Assembly: GCA_033032865.1 (NCBI GenBank)
Contig: JAWHQI010000005.1
Coordinates: 7,588,001-7,652,000, forward strand
DNA length: 64,000 bases
DNA from: Dactylorhiza incarnata
Taxonomy: Eukaryota; Streptophyta; Magnoliopsida; Asparagales; Orchidaceae
Reading direction: 5' to 3'
Shown here: in pieces, positions 20,976 to 32,475 of the stretch
Layout: every line of letters starts with the position of its first letter
How positions within the stretch are numbered: position 1 is the first letter of the stretch
Made by a program: the position numbers and the translations under genes
The notes under the pieces: model-generated
Seen by the model: the letters and a program-made list of their open reading frames with translations, nothing else
Databases searched by the model: none
Told to the model about the DNA's origin: nothing

Positions 20976-21850
20976 CCCCTACTTGGAACTCCACCTTCCG
21001 ATGCCTCGCATCGTAATACTTGGCCTGCCGGCTCTGAGCCACCAGCATCTGGTCACGGATCATTTGTACCAAAGCATTTGTATCGTCTATGTACTCTGAC
21101 CCAAGTGCCCTTAGATCCTCATCCTAGACCCAAGACAACAGCGTCCGGCACTTCCTTTCATAAAGTGCCTCATATGGTGCCATCCCAATGCTTGCCTGGT
21201 GGTTGTTATTATACGAAAACTCTATCAGTGGTAATAACCTCTCTCAGGGTTTCCCCGTATCTAGAATGCATAAACGTAGTAAATCCTCCATCATCCTGTT
21301 GGTGCGCTGTGTCTGGCCATCGTTCTGTGGATGAAAAGCAGTGCTAAAGGTGAGTCGGGACCCTAGATGTGCCTGCACTTCCCTCCACTCTCTTGAGGTA
21401 AAACGACCATCCCTATCTTAGATAATCGTCTTGGGCACGCCGTGGTACTTGACGAACTGCTCCACAAATAACCTCACCAATATAGTCGATCACTGAAGCT
21501 TCCTTCCGGACTGGAATGAACCTGGCAACCTTGGTCAATCTTTCCACAATGACCCAGATGGAATCGTGCCCAGAATGAGATTGTGGTAGCCCGTGCACAA
21601 AATCCATGGCTATGTCCTCGAACTTCTACTCTGGGATTGGTAATGGCTGTAGCAACCCTCCAGGCCTCTTGCACTCGGCCTTCACCCGGTGGCAGGTCTC
21701 GCAGTGCGTCACCCAAGCTATGGCCTCCCTCTTCATCCCAGGCCAGTACATCGTCTTCCGTAGGTCCGCCGTCATCTTTTTGATCCTGGGGTGCACAGAG
21801 TACTGAGTGTAGTATGTCTCCCTGAGTATGTCCTCCCGGATCCCAGTCTC
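20976..21850 (-). pseudogene. pol: Ty3/Gypsy integrase fragment (Tekay-like)
   Basis: Minus-strand integrase pieces in broken frames. From the right: zinc-finger region (YSVHPR, MYWPGMK, CETCHRVKAEC), catalytic core (MDFVHGLPQS, WVIVERLTKVARFIPV), then a segment similar to F integrase with YNNNHQASI, MAPYEALY and a final QAKYYDARHRKVEFQVG. It resembles element F (56739-58145) but is a different copy. It is joined at 20975 to the broken E LTR and on the right to unrelated sequence. Several stops and frame changes. Confidence 0.8.
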
Positions 21851-23370
21851 GTACTGGTCTGGTTATTCCGGCTCTTACTTCACCCCTTTCTTTCAGTACT
21901 GTTGTAAGTCAGTTTTTTGTTTCCACAGCGCACTCTGCTCTACTTTTTACCGCACTCATATACTGTAACTTCTCATATCTACAGTTCTAGCCCAGGCCCT
22001 GTTCTAATGAGCGACCGTTCCTGTTTGTAGAGCCTTAGGTGGGGATAACCATGAGTGAGTATCTCCTCCAAGGGTTAGCCCCAAATAATGTGCCCTCACG
22101 CCCGTGGCAGGACCAAAGTATACGTTTCTTCTTTAATTAGCTAGTTGTACAATGCTTGGGAGGAAAGTGGCGGGTTGGTCATGCCCGCAGACCGTTCGTA
22201 CCGGTGTGGGAGGGTTGACGACTCATGGCGGCATGGAGATGTGTACTGCATAAAATCACCACTCCGTACCCGCGGATTTGCCTCCGCTGGTCGGCCTAAA
22301 TTTCAGGATCACCGGATGTCGCTCACATCCAAGTAGTATATTGAGATGTACGGGAGGGCCTGGGTGATGCGGTACGACCACACCAAGAAGTGGGAGGACT
22401 GGTCATTGTCACCAATGGCCACATCGGTGAGGCCTGCGGGGTTCGCTACCCTGCTGGAAGAAAAGCAGTCCAATCCGTGTCGACACAGGATTTTATGAGC
22501 GGGTTTTGAATACCCGCGGTGTGTGTGAAAATTATGATTGTCAGTATTGTTACGGCCACTAGTTGAGCATTTTCTTTAATTAAATGTTAATGTTATTAGG
22601 GATTCTGGTTATTTATTTGTTGTTAGCCCTTCTTGCTTCGGCTATCTAATTACTGTTTGGGTGTTTAAGCTCGTCCCCAGGATACGGATCCAGGGAGGAG
22701 ATGTGTTTTCCACTTAGTTCTGTGACTAATGGTTGTTTGTATAACCATTCACAGGAGATAGGACAGCATGAAGTCCCTGCACCACATGACGACTTACCAG
22801 CATTTGAGATTGCCCGATCGGACACACCAGCTTCACCTCCTGTCTTCCGTGATGTGAGTCTTAGGGTATAGGACTATGTAAGGAATAAAGGAGTCATAGT
22901 AGTTATCCTTAGCCCACAGGGGCACCCATGTAAGAGTTGGCTTCGACCCTTTTGCTTATAGATATATATACATTTGTTGGTTTCCTTATGATTGCTTCCG
23001 CATTGTGTTTCTGATGTAATGTGTTGATTCTTTTGCCTGACAAGGCGACCACTCAGTGCTTGAGAGGGTGGGTCGTTGCCACTCGGGAAGCGCTGAGCGG
23101 CTGTCTTGGGTAGTAAGACCCCTCTCTCCCGACCTGGGTACCGTTCATGGGGGGATCTTACAAATGGATCAGAGTGATCATGATCCGACCATATGGGGCA
23201 GTCTTTGGATCCTTCCTTCCCATGTTCCATTTCTTGGATCAGGACGAACCACGCAGCGGAAGCTTGGTGGACCCATTGGTTAGAAGTTTAAGGATTTTAG
23301 ACTGCACAGTAGCACACCCACACACATTTCACTTCCGTTTCAGTCAGCCTTTGCAAAATCCCCTTACTTT
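21851..23370 (+). other. Unassigned Gypsy-like non-coding region
   Basis: Mixed-composition sequence without recognisable genes, upstream of a plus-strand gag start. By position it is probably LTR and leader of that Ty3/Gypsy element; it has short phrases typical of such LTRs (GGTGTTTAAGCTCGTC at 22660-22676). I could not define LTR ends or a primer-binding site. Confidence 0.35.
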
Positions 23371-23698
23371 TGCAAGTACTGACTTTTCTTCTGTTACTTC
23401 TCCAGATACCGGAGTCCAATAACGGGAGATCATCCTCTAGGGACCAATACCACCCTACTACTCTACCACCAGACCCAGTTTCTCCAGCTGCAGTTCCATT
23501 CACTGAGACCGACCTAGGTCGGACCTTGACAATATTGCTAGCCACTTTTCATACTGTCATCTTACGACCACCCCAGCAGCCTACCGTGCCCACGGGCCTT
23601 CTGACGACCTTCCGGGGGCTAAGGCCCACTATCTTCCGAGGCATCGAATCTGCCATGTAGGCGGAGGAGTGGGTGGAGAGAGTGGAGGAACTAATAGT
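23371..23698 (+). pseudogene. gag: Ty3/Gypsy gag, N-terminal fragment
   Basis: Plus-strand frame containing a proline-rich N-terminal segment and then FRGIESAM followed, after a TAG at 23658-23660, by AEEWVERVEELIV, the start of the retrotransposon-gag domain. Interrupted at 23698 by the LTR of element G. The beginning is uncertain: no ATG fits well near 23370, so the true start may lie upstream or have been lost. Confidence 0.6.
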
Positions 23699-24772
23699 TG
23701 TTGGATCGGTAGGCGCCCTTAGAGGGGGGTGAATAAGGGTTTTAAAACTTTTTCTTATATTTTGATTATCTTAAAACAATACGTGATTAAGAAGGTGAGA
23801 AATCAAACAAACCAAGTGAAATAAAGTAGAGACATGCTTTATTAATATGAAATATAGTTTTACAGAAATTGATTTCTATGACGCTAGAAATTGGTGGCGA
23901 ATAATAATAAACTCCTTTTGTTTTATATCCCGACTCGCATCCCCACGAACCGGTGGCCCTAGCCTATCCTTCCCTGAATTCGTCCTCAAGCCGCTCTAGC
24001 CAATCCAACCCCGGATATGGCCTTGAGCACCCCCTAGACCTAACCTAGATCTAGACGCCAATACGAGGCAAATTTCAGCCCTAAGTTCTACCCAGACCTA
24101 GTCGCCAACACGAGGTGAATTCTCTAATGGTTTACAAAGAATATGAAAAGATAATAATAAAAACTCCCTCTTGAAGAATTTCTGAAGTTGGAGACGAAGA
24201 TTCGTTGTAGAATAAGCGTTGTTGAAGCACACGTCATTTGGATCCGGCATGAAGAGATTCTCCTTCAGAAATCCGCAGAGCTTTGGTGGGAGATCAACAT
24301 TCGGCCAAATCAAGCTCTATATATAATTCTAGCACTCCACCTCTCTCTCTCTCATGTGTGTTAGGAACGAGAGAAGAGGGGTCCAATTTATAGCCTCAGC
24401 GCTAGCGCTACCGCCGGCGCTATCCCGGATTAGGCATTATTCTGTGCGGGAGAATCTTCAGTCCGAGGAAACATTTCTCTCTTGCCTTCTGTGCTTTGCG
24501 CTACCGCCAGCGCTATCCGCTACCGCCTGGCTATAGCTCCTTCTAAATGTACTCCCAGGATTGTGCTAATCATCGATAGCGCAGGGCTCTAGGTGCTACC
24601 GCCGACGCTAGTGGGCATGTTGGAATTATTGGCCCAATTTTGGGGGCAACCTTCTTATGTCATCCTTGAGTCATATGGACTTTGTTTCCTGCACACTTAA
24701 ACACACAAGATCAAATACACATAGGATTTATTATTCTCAAACCTAGGAGATGCGGAAGACAATGTTCCAACA
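23699..24772 (-). repeat. 3' LTR of element G (1,074 bp)
   Basis: Plus-strand boundaries TGTTGGATCGG at 23699 and GTTCCAACA ending at 24772. Contains the AGAGGGGGGTGAATAA block near the minus-strand 3' end and the GC-rich word cluster at 24398-24612. Directly outside 24772 the minus strand reads a polypurine tract, which shows this is the 3' LTR. Confidence 0.8.
24386..24612 (-). promoter_or_regulatory. G word cluster and TATA box
   Basis: Words built from AGCGCTAGCGCT (24398-24409, a perfect palindrome), GCGCTACCGCCGGCGCTAT (24405-24423) and variants at 24496-24536 and 24580-24612. On the minus strand CTATAAAT (24386-24393) follows the first word after 4 bases. A second TATA-like run is at 24316-24326. 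No second copy of the word is in the window, because G is truncated. Confidence 0.7.
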
Positions 24773-25097
24773 AACTCCCTCTTTTGATAATAACAAATCC
24801 ATTAATGATAAATCAGAGCATTAATATATAAGCATGAGGAAACCTACTTGTGTGAGTGTGAGAGTGATGACTTAGGATACATATTGATTGTAGGATTTTA
24901 GAATTGCTCCCCCTAAATACATGCTCCCCCTAAGTGAATGCTCCCCTAATATGTAAGCAATCATCTTAATTAATCATGTTAGTTTTTTATTTTGATATTA
25001 TATTTTATTTATCATGTGAGATCTCCCCCTTTTGTTATTAGCAAAAGTGGGTAAGGAAGCAAAACACATAAAAGTTTTGATTAGAAGTTAAAGGCAT
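24773..25097 (-). other. G interior: polypurine tracts
   Basis: Minus-strand polypurine tract next to the LTR, then AGGGGGAGC-type tracts at about 24907-24950 and another CTCCCCCTTTTGTTATTAGC at 25023-25042 on the plus strand. No coding sequence before element B begins at 25098. Confidence 0.65.
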
Positions 25098-25238
25098 TGT
25101 TGGAACAACCCTATTACTGATTTGGGCTAGGATCACTATCTGTGACTAGGACTCAAGTTGACCCCATTGTATAGTCTAAGGGTCAAGGTCTAAGTGTGTC
25201 TGAGTAACTAGAACTTAGGAAAAATTCCAAGTTTCTGT

Positions 25239-25632
25239 GTTCGACGAACTTCAATCTGCGTTCGACGAAATCCGTTCTACGTTTGATGAACGTCGTGCTT
25301 CAGTTCGATGAACTTGCTCTTCAGCTCGACGATTCAGTCTTCCAGCCAGCTCTACAGATTTTGTCTTCAGTTCGACGAACTCCAGTTTGAGATCGACGAA
25401 CTCCTCTCTGCGTTCGACGAATGTTAAGCTTCAGTTCGACGATCTTGCCTCTCAGCTCGACAAATTCAATCCTCAAGCCAGTTTAGCAGATTTCATCTCA
25501 GTTCGATGAACTCTAGATTCAGTTCGACGAACTCCAGATTGTGTTCGACGAATTAATTCAGTTCGACGAACCCAACTCTCAGCTCGACGAACTCAGTTTT
25601 CTGCTCGACGAATTTCTTCTCCAGCTTGACAA
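25239..25632 (+). repeat. Family-B word array in the 5' LTR
   Basis: About twenty imperfect copies of TTCGACGAACT and AGCTCGACGAA spaced roughly 20-30 bases, mostly in one orientation. The 3' LTR has the matching array at about 35459-35772. The palindromic form TTCGTCGA-N7-TCGACGAA occurs in gag and before the 3' ORF. I could not find a clear TATA box next to the LTR array. Confidence 0.8.
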
Positions 25633-26404
25633 TCTCTGATGGATCAGTTATCTATTTTCTCTGAACTCAGATCGACCTATTCAGCAACGGATCTATTCTA
25701 TCATTTGGACTTATTCATTATCAAATAAGTCAAGATTTGATCTTTCCTTTTATTATTCCTTTCCATTCTCTTCTTTCGAGAAAGTAGTCGTTGACATATA
25801 TTGGAAAAGGATACTTTCATGGAAAAGGAAAAAGAATTAAAGTTTATTGCTGAATCAGATTGCAGTTCCAAGAATAATCATTTCAGAATATTTTATTCCT
25901 TATTTAGAAGATTTGATTTTCAAATCAGTCAGACATATGTCTAAGGAAAAAGAGATATAGAATAAATCAATCAAGGATATATCAGAGAAATATAGAGAAG
26001 AAGAGACATATCAGTGAATTCAATAGAGAATAGAGAAGATATAGAATATACACAGATATTCAGAAATCTTTATCTTCTACAGCAACATTTTCATTCTCTG
26101 AGAACATCAACAATCATTCTCTCAATTTTTAGCTGCTAGTTCGTGATCTTCAAAGAGCAACAACAATCTGAGAAACATTTCCTCTCAGATTCATCTGCTA
26201 TCAAGGAAGATATTCTACATTCAAGAGAAAGCTCCATCCTTCAACTGTCAAGAATTTCTATCAGACAGGGGGAGCTTTACAACACAACAATCCACTAGTC
26301 TTCTCTCAGCTTGTTGACAGAGAAGAATTTCATAAACCTTTTTGTTTACCCTTCTTACCTCATCTTGTACAGGGTTCTAACTCCCTTTAAATGTTAAACC
26401 TTTG

Positions 26405-26572
26405 GTGGCAGGGCACCTGATCAAAAACATGTGTTTTGGTTTGAGCACCTGATCAAAAGCTCAGTGGTGTTTGGGCGCCTGATCAAAAATCCTAGTGGTG
26501 TTTAGGCACCTGATCAAAAATCCCAGTGGTGATAGGGCACCTGATCAAAAACCTAGTGGATTCCTACCAAGG
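26405..26572 (+). repeat. GGCACCTGATCAAAA minisatellite, 5' LTR of B
   Basis: Five units of about 30-35 bp around CACCTGATCAAAA. The 3' LTR counterpart (36555-36772) has seven, including a duplicated higher-order block of about 98 bp, so the copy number changed between the two LTRs. Confidence 0.8.
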
Positions 26573-26835
26573 GTGGTAGAAGAGTAGATGTACTCAGTTA
26601 GATTGGGGAACTACTATAGATCCTTGTGTCTTTCTGTGATTGTGTTTTTCTTTCTGTACTGTGATGTGCTGTGTTTATTATATTTGTTTAGCTTTTATAC
26701 TCACTTTGTTACACATATATATATCACTATTTTAATTCTACTATAAAATAAGTTAAAACCTTCTAATACTCTATTCACCCCCCCCCCCCCCCCCCCCTCT
26801 AGAGTAAATCTAAGATCTAATACCTCATTTTCAAT

Positions 26836-26846
26836 TGGTATCAGAG
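26836..26846 (+). promoter_or_regulatory. Primer-binding site of B (initiator tRNA-Met)
   Basis: TGGTATCAGAG two bases after the LTR end, complementary to the 3' end of initiator tRNA-Met, the usual Copia primer site. Confidence 0.85.
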
Positions 26847-26935
26847 TTTGGTTGATTGATTACACAGGCTAACACCTGAATCAAAAGATCAATTAGATCT
26901 TAAGTTTTTCTAGAGTTTTATTTTTCTAAAAGCTC

Positions 26936-28978
26936 ATGGCACAGAACAAAGATTACTCAAGCACAAGACCTCCTATATGCAATCTCAAAAAGTTTGCATT
27001 ATGGAAGGCAAGGATCAAGTTATATATGAATTCTATTGATGAGGATATTTTCAATTCCATTTTGATAGGACCCCCTACTCCTTCAGCATCAACAAGTACT
27101 GAGACAGCAACTAATTCTAATGATGTTCCACCTCCTGAGTGGACAGAAGCTCAAAAGAAGCAAAGAAATGCAGATGCCAAAGCAATGAATATATTGACAC
27201 AAACAATGTCTGATGATATTTTCCAGAAGGTTGTGGACTGCACGTCAGCTAGGGATATCTGGAACTCCCTCAACAACATGGTTGAAGGTTCTGTAGATGA
27301 GAGAAAAGACAGAAGATCTCATCCCATCTCTCAATATGAAAACTTCAAAAAGGGAGAAACTGAAATAGTTGCAGACATGTACAATAGACTCAGTCTCATA
27401 ATCAATGAACTGAAATCTTTGGATAAAGTGATTTCAATCACTGAAGTTAATGATAAGATCTTAATGTGCTTCCCCAGCACATGAGACTCTAGGATCTGGC
27501 CAATCAAGGAAGTCAGAAGCCTAAATGAGATCTCTACTGAGACCTTATTAGGAAAATTAAAATCCTATGAGCAGCTTATCAAAACCAGAGAAGCTGAACA
27601 GTCTACCTCCTCTCCATCCATCAAAAAGGGGAGAAGCATTGCTTTCCAAGCTACAGAATAGAAAGACAAAGCTCCAGGAGAAATGGAGTTTATGAGCCTC
27701 CTAGCCAAGAGATTTTACAAAATGGCTAGAAAGGACTTCAGAAAGAAGGATTCCAGATCCAAAGAAAAACCAAGGTATGACAAATCAAATTCTAAAGAAA
27801 TTATTTGTTATGGCTGCAGGAAACCTGGACACATTCTACCTGAGTGTCCTAAAAATCAAAAGAAGGACAAGAGAAAGGATAAAGAAGAAAAGAGGCACTC
27901 CAGCAAGCCATCCTCCCACAAACACAAACATAAGGGATGAGGCTTTGTAGCTGAAATATGAAGTGTTACAGAGTCATCATCCAGCTCATCTGAAGATGAA
28001 AATGATGCAAATGAAAAGGATCAATGCTTAATGGATGTTTATGACGCATGCAATGATTCAGAACTTGCAACATCATCCAGCTCCAGTGATGATGAAGATG
28101 AAAGAAACTTCTGGATGATGGCTATCAATGCCTCAGGAAGTAATTCAGATGAATCAGAATCTGATAATGACAGTGATCAGGTAACCTCTACCTTTGACTT
28201 TTATTCAAATGATTTCAAAAATGAATTTAAAACTCTTTGTTTGGATTTAATTAAATCTGAGAAGGAAATAATTTCCCTCAGAAATAAGTTGGTTGAAATG
28301 AATCAACTGACTAAAGATAATGTCAATCTTAAGAAAGAATTGGCTGCCTCCAAAGAACACATTGTTCTCATTGAGAACAAATTATCTGAGGCTAAAACGT
28401 TTGAAGAATCCCTCAATGGGAGAAGCATCAAACTTATGGACATCACAAGCACTGTGAATGCCAGACTAAATGGCAAACTGGGCTTGGGTGCATCATCAAG
28501 TCAGTCACATCTCCTTAAGAAAAACATTTTATCTACATCAGTAAAGTTCATCTCTGCCAAGAGCAAAGAGGCAATAGTTGTAGGTAAGAATATCTCAAGT
28601 AAGGATGTTAAGAATAAAGGAATTCAAAAGAATTCGTCGAACGGCGCTCGACGAAATCACACAAATTCGTCGAACGGAGATCGACGAACGTTGAACATAG
28701 ACTTTCAGTATAGCTATTCTTCAAACGGCGCTTGACGAAATCACTTCAATTCGTCGAACGGCGATCGACGAACTCAACCAAGTTCGTCGAACAGAAATTG
28801 TACTGAATTTCAAAAGAATTCTAATTCTCAACATACTAAGAATCCCTTTACTGAGTGGATCATTCCTCCAAGGAAATATCATCCACAAGGCTATAAGGAT
28901 CAGCCTGAGATTTCTTACATTTCAGAATTTTGTGGTAAGACAAAAGGACCCAAGGTAGTCTGGGTCAAGAACAACTAG
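26936..28978 (+). pseudogene. gag: Copia gag of element B, with several stops
   Basis: ATG at 26936 starts a capsid protein: FALWKARIKLYMNS, a UBN2/gag-type helical domain (DIWNSLNNMVEGS), SQYENFKKGETE, zinc knuckle CYGCRKPGHILPEC (27808-27849), lysine-rich stretch, acidic serine-rich segment, coiled-coil-like region, then repeated NSSNG-RR residues encoded by the family word. In-frame stops at 27482 (TGA for the tryptophan seen in element A), 27659 (TAG), 27938 (TGA), about 27959 (TGA) and 28733 (TGA). The frame ends at TAG 28976-28978, 18 bases before a CAG acceptor-like site. Its length of about 680 codons fits Sirevirus gag. Confidence 0.85.
28635..28790 (+). repeat. Family-B palindromic words inside gag
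   Basis: TTCGTCGA, about 7 bases, TCGACGAA repeated four times within the coding sequence, with near variants. It matches the cluster at 1757-1925 in element A. No TATA-like box follows here. Confidence 0.75.
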
Positions 28979-28997
28979 TTTATTTTCTGTTGTGCAG

Positions 28998-31900
28998 GTA
29001 CAAGGCTATCCAAGCATAAAAGAACAGTGGTATTTGGATGGTGGGTGCTCCAAGCACATGACAGGAAACAAGGGCCAACCTAAGCAACTACAAGGTAAAG
29101 CTTGGACCCAAAGTGATTTTTGGAGACTCCAACCGTGGACAAACCAAAGGATATGGAAAAATTAAAGTTGGAGCAGTTACCTTCAAAGAGGTAGCATATG
29201 TCAAGGGTCTCAAGCATAACCTCATTAGCATAAGCCAGCTATGTGATGAAGGTTATCAGGTAACTTTTAACCATTCCTTATGTCTTATTACCAATAATAA
29301 AAACATTAATGTGTTATCTAGTATTAGACATGGAAATATTTATTTAGTCAATTTTGACTCTGCCAATTCAGACATTTGTTTATTTAATTCAATAAGTAAA
29401 ACAAATGAATTATGGCATAAAAGGCTAGGACATATTAACCTTAGAACTATCTCTAAGCTCTCCAAGGACGGTCTAGTAAGAGGACTGCCTTCTGTTTCAT
29501 ACAAGAAGGAAGGACTCTGCAGTGCTTGTCAACTAGGAAAGCAAACCAAGAGTAGTTTTAAATCTTTATCCAAGAGTGATTCACCTAAGATTCTGTACTT
29601 ACTACATTTGGATCTCTTTGGACCCACTGCAATACAGATCTTAGGAGGGAAGCATTACACTTTAGTTATTGTAGATGACTTCTCAAGATTCGCTTGGGTG
29701 TTCTTTCTTAGGAACAAGTCTGACACCTTCAGTTGCATTGATCAGAAGTGATCATGGTACTGAGTTTGAATCGCTTCTGATGAGAGAATTTTGTGGAAAA
29801 GAAGGGATCAGACAATGTTTCTCTGCTCCTAGAACTCCTCAACAAAATGGGGTCGCTGAAAGGAAAAATAGAACATTAATTGAATCAGCAACTACATTGC
29901 TTACTGATGCTCACTTGCCACTCTCTTTTTGGGCAGAGGCAGCGAACACAGCAAATTATGTGTTGAACAGAAGTCTGATATATAAACTTAAGGGTAAAAC
30001 ACCCTATGAATTACTTAAGAATAAAAAGCATAAGGTTAACTATTTTAAGATTTTTGGCTGTAAATGCTATGCGCATAACAATGATAAGAAATATCTAAGG
30101 AAATTTGAAGCAAAAGTTGTTGAAGGTATATTCCTTGGATACTCTCTTTCTAGTAAAGCATATAGAGTTTATAACAAATCAACTCTTAAGATAGAAGAGT
30201 CCATGCATGTATCTTTTGATGAAACTAACATATTGAATGAGGAGAGGAACACCACCTCTATCAGAGACATTTTGCAGGTGTCGGCTCTATGTGAAGAGCT
30301 CAATGGATTAAATCTACAGAATGAAGAGTCTTTACTTCCATCATCTCAAACTATTGAAGACAGTGAAGAAGAAGATTATCCAGAAGATCTTGCTGATAAT
30401 TCAAATCAAGTGACAGCTGAACAAATCCCTTAAGAGGAAACTATTGATGAACCCACTTCAACTGTTGATCACATCACAGTTAGAGATCATCCAATATCTC
30501 AAATTATTGGAGACATCTCAGCAGGTGTTCAAACAAGGCATCAACTCAACCAAAATCAGATGCATATTTGTTTCCTATCACAGAATGAACCTCAATCCAT
30601 AAAAGATGCAGAACAAGATCCAAACTGGATTCTTGCAATGCAAGAGGAACTCAATCAATTTGAGAGGAACAAGGTTTGGGATTTGGTTCCAAGACCAAAG
30701 GGTCATCCAGTCATTGGCACTAAATGGGTCTTCAGGAACAAGCTAGATGATCAAGGCTTCATAATCAGAAAAATCAAGATTGGTATCCCAAGGATACTCT
30801 CAGGAAGAAGGAATTGATTATGATCAAACCTTTGCTCTTGTTGCTAGACTTGAAGCTATCAGGATATTTCTTGCCTTTGCTGCTTTCAAGAAATTTAAAG
30901 TTTATCAGATGGATGTGAAGTGTGCATTCTTAAATGGAGATATCAAAGAAGAAGTTTATGTGGAACAACCACCAGGTTTTATCTCTCCAACTCACTCTTC
31001 TTATGTCTTTAAGCTTAATAAAGCTCTCTATGGTCTCAAGCAAGCTCCCAGAGCATGGTATGAGACCCTAGCTAATTTTCTTTTAGATAACAAGTTCTGT
31101 AGAGTCATTGTTGATAAAACTTTATTTTTTCGGATACATAAAAATCAAACCTTATTAGTTCAAATTTATGTAGATGACATTATTTTTGGCTCTACTGATT
31201 CAAATCTATGCAAAAGGTTTTTTGACCTAATGCGATCAAAATTTGAAATGAGTAGTATGGGTGAGTTATCTTACTTCCTTGGCCTTCAAGTGAAGCAAAC
31301 TCCAAATGGCATATTCATATCACAATCCAAGTATGCTAAGGAATTAGTGAAAAGATTTGGTATGTCTAATGCTTCTACCATAAAAACACCCATGCCCTCC
31401 AATGTTGTTGTAGACAATAATGAATCAGGGAAACCTGTTGATCAGAAAGTATATAGAGCAATTGTTGGCTCTTTACTTTACCTAACAGCTATTAGACCAG
31501 ACATAATGATTGCTACATGCATTTGTGCTAGGTTCCAAGTTAACCCCAAAGAATCTCACCTTATTTTACTAAAAAGAATTTTGAGATATATAAAGGGTTG
31601 TCCAAATCTAGGACTCTAGTATCCAACTGCATCAGAATTTGAATTAACTGGATTCTCAGATTCTGATTATGCTGGATGCAAAGTAGACAGGAAAAGCATA
31701 TCAGGAACTTGCCAATTCCTTGGTGATAGGCTAGTGTCTTGGTTTTGTAAGAAACAAACATATGTGTCTACATCAACAGCTGAAGCAGAATATATTGTTG
31801 CTGGTAGTTGCTGCTCACATATATTGTGGATACAAAATCAACTTCTAGACTATGGTATCAATCTAAATAAATCAATTATATTTTGTGACAATACTAGTGC

Positions 31901-32081
31901 AATATCTATAGCGCAAAATCCAGTACTCCATAATAGGACTAAACACATAGAAATTATGCACCACTTTATCAGAGATAATGTGGATAAAAATAAAATTTAC
32001 CTACAATTTATTCCTACTGACTTACAAAGAGCTGATATTTTCACCAAACCTTTGGATGAAAGAAATATATTTTCTTTTTAA
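28998..32081 (+). pseudogene. pol: Copia pol of element B, frameshifted
   Basis: Begins right after TTGTGCAG. Protease region with GGCSKHMTG (the usual DSGC is changed to DGGC), zinc region HKRLGHINLRT and CSACQLGKQ, integrase core ([32 protein letters not shown]), RT ([32 protein letters not shown]), RNase H ([35 protein letters not shown]). Breaks: inserted bases near 29070; a 50-base loss near 29735 between two AGTT copies; TAA at 30431-30433; a deletion near 30778; TAG at 31617-31619 in place of tryptophan. It cannot give a full polyprotein. Confidence 0.9.
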
Positions 32082-32147
32082 ATCAGCTAGGAATGATAGA
32101 TGGAGATTCAATCAATTAAAAATTATAATTTCTACTTATCCCCTCAT

Positions 32148-32384
32148 TTCGTCGAACGGAGATCGACGAAATCTAATCGTTCGTCGAACGGAGATCGACG
32201 AAGCCTATTAGCTTCAGAGATCGACGAAGTCTGGTCATTCGTTGAACTGAGATCGATGAAAATTTATTCTTCGTCGAACGCAGTTTGATAATGTCTAAGA
32301 CTCTTCGACTTCTGATTTATTAGGGTTAGTCGAACCCCGTTCTACGAAAGCTCGCGCCTTCTCCGATCTTTCTCTTTATAATCA
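32148..32384 (+). promoter_or_regulatory. Word cluster and TATA box before the B 3' ORF
   Basis: Perfect word pairs, TTCGTCGA with TCGACGAA 7 bases on, at 32148-32170 and 32180-32202, then degenerate copies to about 32349. TTTATAATC lies at 32375-32383. Ninety bases further a CTCTCTTGCAG ends six bases before the ATG at 32476, an acceptor-like context also seen at the antisense gene of element D. This suggests a separate transcript for the 3' ORF. Confidence 0.6.
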
Positions 32385-32475
32385 AACTTTGATTTCTTTT
32401 TGACTTTGCGCCTACAGAACCTGCTTCTCCCTCCAGTTCCCTTACACTTGATCATTTTTCTCTCTTGCAGGTACA

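Larger units (their letters stand above)
23699..25097 (-). mobile_element. Copia (Sirevirus-type) element G, 3' end only
   Basis: Minus-strand 3' LTR (23699-24772) plus about 325 bp of interior with polypurine tracts, cut at 25097 by element B. The candidate left TSD is ATAGT (23694-23698). Its ends and G-run block resemble element D, but LTR body and words differ, so it is another family. Confidence 0.8.
25098..26833 (+). repeat. 5' LTR of element B (1,736 bp)
   Basis: TGTTGGAACAACC start and CATTTTCA end, directly before the primer-binding site. Holds the CGACGAA word region (25239-25632), a minisatellite (26405-26572) and a C run before CTCTAGAG near the end. It differs from the 3' LTR by many substitutions and indels, far more than the two LTRs of element C differ. 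Confidence 0.9.

Noticed and set aside
21851..23370. A host gene in the least repetitive stretch
   Set aside because: No convincing frame or splice structure; flanks are Gypsy integrase and gag, so a Gypsy LTR/leader is more likely.
3305..24772. D LTR (3305-4576) and G LTR (23699-24772) as the two LTRs of one element
   Set aside because: Both are minus strand with similar ends, but LTR bodies and words differ, and G has a polypurine tract on its inner side, which makes it a 3' LTR like that of D, not its 5' partner.
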